Shown: positions 48,665-54,260 of the stretch, piece after piece
Position numbering within the stretch: the stretch's first letter is position 1
Layout of the letters: the number at the start of each line of letters is the position of its first letter
From: Saccharothrix sp.
GTDB taxonomy: Bacteria; Actinomycetota; Actinomycetes; Mycobacteriales; Pseudonocardiaceae
DNA length: 54,260 nucleotides
Assembly (NCBI RefSeq): GCF_031180885.1
Contig: NZ_JAPSLK010000056.1
Coordinates: forward strand, 1 to 54,260
Reading direction: 5' to 3'
Position numbers and translations under genes: made by a program
The notes under the pieces: generated by a model
What the model saw: the letters and a program-made list of their open reading frames with translations, nothing else
Database searches by the model: none
What the model was told of the DNA's origin: nothing

Positions 48665-48681
48665 GTCCGCCACAAGCGAAC
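48665..48681 (-). promoter_or_regulatory. ClgR box upstream of clgR
   Basis: GTTCGCTTGTGGCGGAC on the minus strand has the ClgR core CGC-N5-GCG with flanking GTT/AC. It is 76-92 bp upstream of the clgR start, in the 156-bp gap after cinA. It indicates positive autoregulation, which is known for ClgR in related genera. Confidence 0.8.
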
Positions 48682-48745
48682 GATCGAACCGGGCTCCTTG
48701 TTCCCGCGCCCAGGCCCGGGTGTGACCGGGATTGCGCTGCTCAAG

Positions 48746-49219
48746 TCATGCTTGAGCGATCTTCAGGTGATCGCGGAGAAGATCGAGCGCGGCGATCACG
48801 GAAGCGTGGCGGACTTCGTGACGATCACCACCGACAGTGATGGTTTCGACCGCCGAACCGGACGGACCGGACAAACCGATGTGGACGGTACCCGCGTCGA
48901 CCCCGTCCTGCGGGTCCGGCCCGGCGACCCCGGTCAGCCCGAGGCCCCACGTCGCCCCGCAGCGCGTCCGAGCGCCCTCGGCGAGCTGCCGGGCCACCTC
49001 CGGGTGCACCGCGCCGTGCGCGGCCAGCAGCGCCGCGTCCACGCCCGCCAGGGACGCCTTCAGGTCGGTCGCGTAGACCACGAGCCCGCCGCGCAGCACC
49101 GCGCTGGCACCCGGCACGGTGGTGATCTCGGCGGCGACCAGCCCGGCGGTCAGCGACTCGGCGGTGGCCACCGTCTCCCCCCGCGCCTTGAGCGCGGCGA
49201 CGACGTCGACGGCGGTCAC
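48746..49219 (-). CDS. pncC: CinA C-terminal domain protein (NMN amidohydrolase, PncC)
   Basis: A 157-residue single-domain protein. Diagnostic parts are TAESLTAGLVAAEITTVPGASAVLRGGLVVYATDLKASL and GLGLTGVAGPDPQDGVDAGTVHIGL. The enzyme converts nicotinamide mononucleotide to nicotinic acid mononucleotide, recycling NAD breakdown products. It is the short form without the COG1058 N-domain. GTG at 49219 overlaps the pgsA stop as GTGA, the usual order rimO-pgsA-cinA-clgR. Confidence 0.94.
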   Translation of the reverse strand: MTAVDVVAALKARGETVATAESLTAGLVAAEITTVPGASAVLRGGLVVYATDLKASLAGVDAALLAAHGAVHPEVARQLAEGARTRCGATWGLGLTGVAGPDPQDGVDAGTVHIGLSGPSGSAVETITVGGDRHEVRHASVIAALDLLRDHLKIAQA

Positions 49220-49800
49220 GCCCCCGCCACCGCCCTCTTCCCGCGGGCGCGCAGCCGGAACGCCCGCACCACGTAGTCGACGCCGGTCACGACGGTGAGC
49301 ACGACCGCCGCGTACATGGTCACCACGGCGATCAGCTCCAGGTTCGCGGGCAGCGGCAGCAGGTAGAGGCCGATGGCGACGATCTGCACCAGGGTCTTGG
49401 CCTTGCCGCCCCGGCTGGCCGGGATCACGCCGTGGCGGATCACCCAGAACCGCAGCAGCGTCACGCCCAGCTCGCGCACCGCGATCACCACGGTGATCCA
49501 CCAGGGCAGCTCGCCCAGCAGGCTCAGGCCGACCAGGGCGGCGCCGGTCAGCGCCTTGTCCGCGATCGGGTCGGCGATCTTGCCGAAGTCGGTGATCAGG
49601 CCGTGCTTGCGGGCGAGGTTGCCGTCCACGTGGTCGGTGACCGAGGCCACGGCGAAGACGCCGAACGCCGCCAGCCGCCACCAGTACGAGTGGCCGCCCT
49701 CGGCGAACAGCAGGTAGAGGAACACCGGCACGAGCACCAGCCGGGACATCGTCAGCACGTTGGCGATGTTCAGCACCGGCACGCGCGCGGGTTCTGTCAC
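49216..49800 (-). CDS. pgsA: CDP-diacylglycerol--glycerol-3-phosphate 3-phosphatidyltransferase
   Basis: A 194-residue membrane enzyme making phosphatidylglycerol phosphate, the precursor of PG and cardiolipin. The CDP-alcohol phosphotransferase motif DG-x2-AR-x8-G-x3-D-x3-D is seen in HVDGNLARKHGLITDFGKIADPIADK (about 55-80). About five or six helices are seen. GTG at 49800 overlaps rimO as GTGA. It corresponds to PgsA3 of M. tuberculosis by neighbourhood; anionic lipid supply next to pspA and phospholipase fits a membrane theme. Confidence 0.94.
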   Translation of the reverse strand: MTEPARVPVLNIANVLTMSRLVLVPVFLYLLFAEGGHSYWWRLAAFGVFAVASVTDHVDGNLARKHGLITDFGKIADPIADKALTGAALVGLSLLGELPWWITVVIAVRELGVTLLRFWVIRHGVIPASRGGKAKTLVQIVAIGLYLLPLPANLELIAVVTMYAAVVLTVVTGVDYVVRAFRLRARGKRAVAGA

Positions 49801-51203
49801 CTTTGGAGCACCTCGATCGCGGTGACCACCAGGTCCACGCCCTCGGCGGCGTCGACGCGGCAGCGCACCAGGTCCCCGACCCGCAGGCCGTCGGCGTTGG
49901 TGATCACGCACTCGCCGTCGACCTCGGGCGCCTGGTGGGCGGCCCGGCCGACGCAGTCGTTCTCGTCGTCCTCCTCGGTCTCGACCAGGACGACGACCTC
50001 CTCGCCGACGCGGTCCTCCGCGCGCTGGGCGGTCAGCTCCTCGACCAGGTTCGAGATCCGGGCCACCCGCTCGGCGATGGTGTCGGCGTCGAGCTTGCCG
50101 TCGAGGGTCTCGGCCTCGGTGCCGTCCTCGTCGGAGTAGCCGAACACGCCGACCGCGTCGAGGCGGGCCTCGGTGAGGAACCGCTCCAGCTCGGCCACGT
50201 CCTCCTCGGTCTCGCCGGGGAAGCCGACGATGACGTTGGACCGGATGCCGGCCCGCGGGGCCAGCGCCCGGATCTGCTCGATCAGGCCGAGGAAGGACTC
50301 GGTCGACCCGAACCGGCGCATCCGGCGCAGCACGGCCTCGCTGGAGTGCTGGAAGGACATGTCGAAGTACTGGGCGACGTTCGGGGTGGTCGCGATGGCC
50401 TTGACCAGCGACGGCTTGGTCTCGGCGGGCTGGAGGTAGGAGACGCGGACCCGGTCGACGACCTCGGCCAGGCGCTCCAGCAGGTTCTCCAGGCCGCCCA
50501 GCTCGCGCGGCAGGTCCTTGGCGTACGAGGTGGAGTTCTCGGAGACGAGGAACACCTCGCGGACGCCCTGCTCGGCCAACCACTGCGCCTCGGCGACGAC
50601 CTCGTCGGGGTGCCGGGACACGAACGCGCCCCGGAAGCTCGGGATGGCGCAGAACGAGCAGCGGCGGTCGCAGCCGGAGGCGATCTTCAGCGGGGCGACC
50701 GGGGTGTCCTCCAGCCGGGTGCGCAGCACGCGGGGGCCCCAGCCGTGGCCCGGGACCTGCACGTCCTCGGCCGCCTTGGGCCGCTGGACGGGCGTGAGCG
50801 GCAGGAGGGTGCGGCGGTCGACCGGCTTGTGCGACTCGATGGTCTTGCCGTCGAGGACGTCGTCCAGGCGCTCGGCGAGCTTGTCGTAGTGGTCGAAGCC
50901 CAGCACGGCCCGCGCCTCGGGCAGGCTGTCGGCCAGCTCCGCCCCGTACCGCTCGGCCATGCACCCGACCGCGACCACCTTGGCGCCGCTGTCCGCGGCG
51001 GCCAGGAGCGTGTCGACGGAGTCCTTCTTGGCCGACTCCACGAAGCCGCACGTGTTGACCACGACCACGTCGGCGTCGTCACCGTCGACCAGCTCCCAGC
51101 CACCGGCGGTGAGCCGGCCGGCGAGTTCCTCGGAGTCGACTTCGTTGCGGGCGCAGCCGAGGGTCAACATGGCGACACGCTTGGACGTGGTGGGGGAAGA
51201 CAC
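49797..51203 (-). CDS. rimO: ribosomal protein S12 methylthiotransferase RimO
   Basis: A 468-residue radical-SAM enzyme that methylthiolates Asp of ribosomal protein S12. The N-terminal MTTase domain contributes cluster Cys at 17, 52 and 81 (LGCARN, NTCGFV, GCMAERYG). The radical-SAM CxxxCxxC is C178, C182, C185. A TRAM domain occupies the C-terminus. TLGCARNEVDSEELAG is typical of RimO rather than MiaB. GTG at 51203; divergent from the acetyltransferase gene with 132 bp between. Confidence 0.95.
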   Translation of the reverse strand: MSSPTTSKRVAMLTLGCARNEVDSEELAGRLTAGGWELVDGDDADVVVVNTCGFVESAKKDSVDTLLAAADSGAKVVAVGCMAERYGAELADSLPEARAVLGFDHYDKLAERLDDVLDGKTIESHKPVDRRTLLPLTPVQRPKAAEDVQVPGHGWGPRVLRTRLEDTPVAPLKIASGCDRRCSFCAIPSFRGAFVSRHPDEVVAEAQWLAEQGVREVFLVSENSTSYAKDLPRELGGLENLLERLAEVVDRVRVSYLQPAETKPSLVKAIATTPNVAQYFDMSFQHSSEAVLRRMRRFGSTESFLGLIEQIRALAPRAGIRSNVIVGFPGETEEDVAELERFLTEARLDAVGVFGYSDEDGTEAETLDGKLDADTIAERVARISNLVEELTAQRAEDRVGEEVVVLVETEEDDENDCVGRAAHQAPEVDGECVITNADGLRVGDLVRCRVDAAEGVDLVVTAIEVLQR

Positions 51204-51335
51204 GGTGCTCAGGGTAGCCGCCCCGGCTGTGAACGCCGGACGTCAGCGCCCGAACGCGGGTTCTCGAGGGCTGCGATCGGCGACCTCGATGCCCACGAGC
51301 GGCACGATCGGGCCACCGGGAGCTACGTTTGCACC

Positions 51336-51836
51336 GTGAACGACCCGATCAACGTGCGCCGGGCGCGCACCGGTGACGTGCGGGCCATGAAGGCGCTCAT
51401 CGACCTCTACGCGGGCAAGGTGTTGTTGGCCAAGCCGCTGGTCACGCTGTTCGAGGACATCCAGGAGTTCTGGGTGGCCGAGGAGGGCGGTGAGCTGCTG
51501 GGTTGCGGTGCGTTGCACGTGCTCTGGGAGGACCTCGCGGAGATCCGCACCGTCGCCGTGGCGCCGCAGGCGTTGGGGCGGGGGATCGGGCACCGGCTGG
51601 TGGGGCGGTTGATCGACACCGCGCGCGAACTCCAGCTGTCGCGGGTGTTCGTGTTGACGTTCGAGACCGAGTTCTTCAGCAAACACGGGTTCGTGGAGAT
51701 CGACGGGACGCCGGTGTCGCCGGAGGTCTACGAGGAGATCATGCGGTCGGCGGACGAGGGTGTCGCCGAGTTCCTCGACCTCTCGTACGTGAAGCCGAAC
51801 ACCCTGGGCAACTCGCGGATGCTGCTCCACCTCTGA
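51336..51836 (+). CDS. argA: amino-acid N-acetyltransferase, GNAT family (ArgA-like)
   Basis: A 166-residue GNAT protein. INVRRARTGDVRAMKALIDLYAGKVLLAKPLVTLFEDIQEFWVAEE begins the fold, and RTVAVAPQALGRGIGHRLVGRLID is the acetyl-CoA pyrophosphate loop. FFSKHGFVEIDG and a C-terminal LDLSYVKPNTLGNSRM are typical of the short ArgA (Rv2747) type, which acetylates glutamate for arginine synthesis. Synteny with ftsK/pgsA/clgR supports this. GTG at 51336 has TACGTT six bases upstream, so it is likely leaderless. The frame is open far upstream but antisense to rimO. Confidence 0.92.
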   Translation: MNDPINVRRARTGDVRAMKALIDLYAGKVLLAKPLVTLFEDIQEFWVAEEGGELLGCGALHVLWEDLAEIRTVAVAPQALGRGIGHRLVGRLIDTARELQLSRVFVLTFETEFFSKHGFVEIDGTPVSPEVYEEIMRSADEGVAEFLDLSYVKPNTLGNSRMLLHL

Positions 51837-51861
51837 TTGTTCGAGTGTTCACTCGAACAAT
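51836..51861. promoter_or_regulatory. 26-bp perfect palindrome before the second MerR gene
   Basis: ATTGTTCGAGTG, two bases, CACTCGAACAAT: 12-bp perfect arms starting at the last base of the argA stop codon. It is 38 bp upstream of the MerR gene and adjacent to TTGACT at 51863. Either an operator for the regulator or a compact terminator for argA; the very short loop and AT-richer arms favour protein binding. Confidence 0.75.
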
Positions 51862-51899
51862 GTTGACTCGATGAGCCACGCCCCACGAGGATGGGGGTC

Positions 51900-52733
51900 G
51901 TGCAGCTCACCGTGGACGAGCTGGCGGTCCGGGTCGGACTGCCGGGCAGCACCATCCGGATGTACCAGACCAAGGGCGTGCTCCACCCGCCGCGCAGGCA
52001 GGGCCGGGTCGCCTACTACGACGAGTCCCACATCGAGCGGTTGACGCTGGTCCAGCGGCTCCAGTCGCGGGGGTTCTCGCTGCCGGCGATCGCGGAGCTG
52101 GTCAAGGCACGCGAGCAGGGGGCGAGCGTCGCGGCGGTGCTCGGGGTCGGGGACAACGAGGGGCCGGACGACTGGGTCCGGGTGCGGGTGCGGGACCTCA
52201 AGCGGCTGGTGCCCACCGGGGACATGCGGCCGGCGGTGTTGCGCCGGGCCATCCAGCTCGGGCTCGTGCGGTGGCGGCGCGGGTGGCCGCACACGCGCCG
52301 GTGGGCGCTGGAGGCGGGCAACCGGCTCGCGGGGCTGGCCGTGCCGGCCGAGGACGTCCTGGACCAGTTCGCGGGCCTGCGACGGGCCACCGACGGCATC
52401 GCGGCCGACTTCGTGGAGGTCTTCGAGCGGCGGCTGTGGCCGCGGCTGGACGGCAAGTCCGCCGAGGACGACCAGCTGGACCGGGTCCGGGCGCTGCTGG
52501 TGGAGCTGACCTACACCGCCGAGACCGTGGTGGTCGGGACGCTGCGCGAGTCGATCCGCGAGGCCGCCGAGGAGTTCGCGCGCCGGCACGGGCTGCTGCC
52601 CGGCGGTGACTTCCAACCCGCGTGGGCGGAGGAACCCGTGCCCATCGCGGAACGTCTCATCGACACCGAGAACGAGATACCGGACGAGACCACCATCCGC
52701 CGGTTCCTCGACCAGGGCGACGAGCCCTCCTGA
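51900..52733 (+). CDS. MerR-family transcriptional regulator
   Basis: A 277-residue regulator. The winged HTH is LTVDELAVRVGLPGSTIRMYQTKGVLHPPRRQGRVAYYDESHIERLTLVQRLQSRGFSLPAIAEL (about 3-67). A long helical C-terminal domain without recognised ligand site follows, with an acidic end. GTG at 51900 is preferred because GAGG lies nine bases upstream; ATG at 51891 lies directly on that GAGG. A 26-bp palindrome upstream is a good autoregulatory site. It sits between argA and a secreted phospholipase. Confidence 0.9.
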   Translation: MQLTVDELAVRVGLPGSTIRMYQTKGVLHPPRRQGRVAYYDESHIERLTLVQRLQSRGFSLPAIAELVKAREQGASVAAVLGVGDNEGPDDWVRVRVRDLKRLVPTGDMRPAVLRRAIQLGLVRWRRGWPHTRRWALEAGNRLAGLAVPAEDVLDQFAGLRRATDGIAADFVEVFERRLWPRLDGKSAEDDQLDRVRALLVELTYTAETVVVGTLRESIREAAEEFARRHGLLPGGDFQPAWAEEPVPIAERLIDTENEIPDETTIRRFLDQGDEPS

Positions 52734-52799
52734 GCGTGCCAGGGACGCACGAGCCGGTTCGGAGGGGTTCGGCTCGCACGTCCGACGACGGGGCACGAC

Positions 52800-52835
52800 G
52801 GTGCCCGGCGGACCGCGAAAGGCCCGCCGGGCACC
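52800..52835 (+). terminator. hairpin terminator after the MerR gene
   Basis: Perfect 12-bp arms GGTGCCCGGCGG (52800-52811) and CCGCCGGGCACC (52824-52835) with a 12-base loop, 67 bp past the MerR stop. The remaining gap to 52945 holds the phospholipase promoter region; nothing specific is recognised in it. Confidence 0.85.
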
Positions 52836-52945
52836 GCAAACGTTCACCCGGTGTTGCCGTCGCGTGAGCCCATCGGGGCTGTCGGACGTCGATCAGCCAC
52901 GAGTAGGAACGTCTTCACGGCCTTTCCTCACGAGGGGGAACACCT

Positions 52946-53371
52946 GTGAAGACCCTGCGCTCCGCCGTCACCGCCGTCCTCGCCACCGCCGCCTTCCTGC
53001 TCGGCGCGGGCAACGCCCAAGCCGCCATCGACGCACGGGCCGTGACGGACGACTTCCTGTTCAACCGCAGCCTCAGCCAGTTCAGCTCGATCCGGTCGCA
53101 GGGCCCGTACGCCGACCAGCTCGACTGGTCGTCCGACGGCTGCTCCTGGTCCCCGGACAACCCGTTCGGCTTCAAGTTCCTGCCCGCGTGCCACCGGCAC
53201 GACTTCGGCTACCGCAACTACAAGCGCCAGTCCCGGTTCAACGAGACCACGCGCCTGCGCATCGACGACAAGTTCAAGGCCGACCTGTACCACCAGTGCG
53301 CGGGCAACTGGGCGTGCAACCGGACGGCGGACCTGTACTACCAGGCGGTCCGCGAGTTCGGCGCGAGCTGA
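52946..53371 (+). CDS. secreted prokaryotic phospholipase A2
   Basis: A 141-residue exported enzyme. A Sec signal peptide covers about 1-26 with cleavage after AQA. The mature part has the bacterial/fungal PLA2 core: DGCSWSPD, then CHRHDFGYRNY with catalytic His85-Asp86, and paired Cys (C66/C82 and the CAGNWAC pair). It releases fatty acids from the sn-2 position of phospholipids outside the cell; Streptomyces violaceoruber has a well-studied member. GTG at 52946 follows GAGGGGGA. It is convergent with ftsK, 14 bp apart. Confidence 0.94.
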   Translation: MKTLRSAVTAVLATAAFLLGAGNAQAAIDARAVTDDFLFNRSLSQFSSIRSQGPYADQLDWSSDGCSWSPDNPFGFKFLPACHRHDFGYRNYKRQSRFNETTRLRIDDKFKADLYHQCAGNWACNRTADLYYQAVREFGAS

Positions 53372-53385
53372 ACCCGGGGGGCGGG

Positions 53386-54260
53386 TCAGTCCACGTCGGG
53401 GGCCGGCCCACCCTTGATCAGGTACACCACCGAGTCCAGTTCGTCCGGCTTGATCAGCACCTCGCGCGCCTTCGACCCCTCCGAGGGACCGACCACGCCC
53501 CGCGTCTCCAGCAGGTCCATCAGCCGGCCCGCCTTGGCGAAGCCCACCCGCAGCTTGCGCTGGAGCATCGACGTCGAGCCGAACTGGGACGTCACGATCA
53601 GCTCCGCCGCCTGCAGGAGCAGTTCCAGGTCGTCGCCGATGTCGGCGTCGATCTCCTTCTTCTCGCCCGCCTTCGCGGCGGTCACGCCGTCGGTGTACTC
53701 GGGCTGCGCCTGCTGCTTGGTGAAGTTGACGATCTCGGCGATCTCCTCGTCGCCGACGAACGCGCCCTGGATGCGCACCGGCTTCGACGCGCCCATCGGC
53801 AGGTAGAGGCCGTCGCCCATGCCGATCAGCTTCTCCGCGCCCGGCTGGTCGAGGATGACCCGCGAGTCGGTCAGCGACGACGTGGCGAACGCCAGCCGCG
53901 ACGGCACGTTGGTCTTGATCAGGCCGGTCACGACGTCCACGGACGGGCGCTGGGTCGCCAGCACCAGGTGGATGCCCGCCGCGCGCGCCTTCTGGGTGAT
54001 GCGGACGATGGCGTCCTCGACGTCGCGGGGCGCGGTCATCATCAGGTCGGCCAGCTCGTCGACGATCGCCATGATGTACGGGTAGGGCCGGTACACCCGC
54101 TCGCTGCCCGGCGGCGCGGCGATCTCGCCGGAGCGCACCTTGCGGTTGAAGTCGTCGATGTGGCGCACCCGGTTGACCTGCATGTCCTGGTAGCGCTGCT
54201 CCATCTCCTCGACCAGCCAGGCCAGCGCGGCGGCGGCCTTCTTCGGCTGGGTGATGATGG
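53386..54260 (-). CDS. ftsK: DNA translocase FtsK, C-terminal part (cut by window edge)
   Basis: About 291 residues of the FtsK/SpoIIIE motor. Seen are the RYPYI-like segment before the Walker B VDELADLMM, then ITQKARAAGIHLVLATQRPSVDVVTGLIKTNVPSRLAFATSSLTDSRVILDQPGAEKLIGMGDGLYLP. The C-terminal gamma winged-helix domain (STSMLQRKLRVGFAKAGRLMDLLETRGVVGPSEGSKAREVLI) reads the orienting sequences. The membrane domain and Walker A lie beyond the window. It clears chromosome ends through the septum. Neighbourhood equals Rv2748c. Confidence 0.96.
   Translation of the reverse strand, partial: IITQPKKAAAALAWLVEEMEQRYQDMQVNRVRHIDDFNRKVRSGEIAAPPGSERVYRPYPYIMAIVDELADLMMTAPRDVEDAIVRITQKARAAGIHLVLATQRPSVDVVTGLIKTNVPSRLAFATSSLTDSRVILDQPGAEKLIGMGDGLYLPMGASKPVRIQGAFVGDEEIAEIVNFTKQQAQPEYTDGVTAAKAGEKKEIDADIGDDLELLLQAAELIVTSQFGSTSMLQRKLRVGFAKAGRLMDLLETRGVVGPSEGSKAREVLIKPDELDSVVYLIKGGPAPDVD

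Noticed and set aside
51841..51870. LexA box near GAACAATGTT
   Set aside because: The half-sites do not fit GAAC-N4-GTTC; the region is explained by the 26-bp palindrome.

Overview
The window is a high-GC (clearly above 70%), densely packed actinobacterial chromosome segment. Gene content and order point to Pseudonocardiales (Saccharothrix, Lentzea or Actinosynnema type). The evidence is a complete actinobacterial division and cell-wall (dcw) cluster with wag31, sepF, yggT, yggS and pgeF; a translational-type ileS T-box; no ftsA; many GTG starts; GTGA/ATGA start-stop overlaps; and several probable leaderless genes. The taxonomic placement is inference from gene order and style only.

Layout. 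Positions 1-25700 are almost entirely minus strand. Read in transcription order from the right they are mraZ, rsmH, ftsL, ftsI, murE, murF, mraY, murD, ftsW, murG, murC, ftsQ, a DinB/DUF664 gene, ftsZ, pgeF, yggS, sepF, yggT, wag31, a small two-helix membrane protein, and ileS behind its T-box. The cluster is driven from a promoter at about 25690 that is overlaid by four perfectly 10-bp-phased MraZ repeats. Three repeat-filled gaps interrupt it (7361-8060, 14929-15499, 20941-21425). Divergently, at 26045-30940, lies a moxR / DUF58 / transglutaminase operon. A 1 kb repeat island follows, then DUF3040, an AbiEi-like protein, a Crp/Fnr regulator, SOS-controlled dinB, and a divergent amidohydrolase / glutamine-synthetase-like pair (a split FluG). 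Next come a ShbA-like sigma factor, a methyltransferase, an orphan ParA ATPase, a LysE exporter, a Nei glycosylase, pyrD, a uracil permease and a MerR regulator.

Positions 46166-54260 carry the envelope-stress and lipid region ftsK (partial), phospholipase A2, MerR, a GNAT/ArgA acetyltransferase, rimO, pgsA, cinA, clgR, pspA and pspM. This is the same neighbourhood as M. tuberculosis Rv2743c-Rv2748c, but no pspN is seen. A ClgR box precedes clgR, and a sigma-E-type GGAAC-N18-GTT promoter precedes pspA.

The least explained signal is a dispersed element found three times (15110+, 39385-, 45917+). Each copy has a TTGTCGG...GACAAT promoter with the exact spacing of RecA-independent (PafBC-type) DNA-damage promoters, then the block GGGGGCCGGAGGCC, then a locus-specific tandem-repeat array with no convincing gene. 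A second oddity is a roughly 180-nt near-perfect inverted repeat between ftsI and murE. I found no tRNA, rRNA, CRISPR array, insertion sequence or replication origin.
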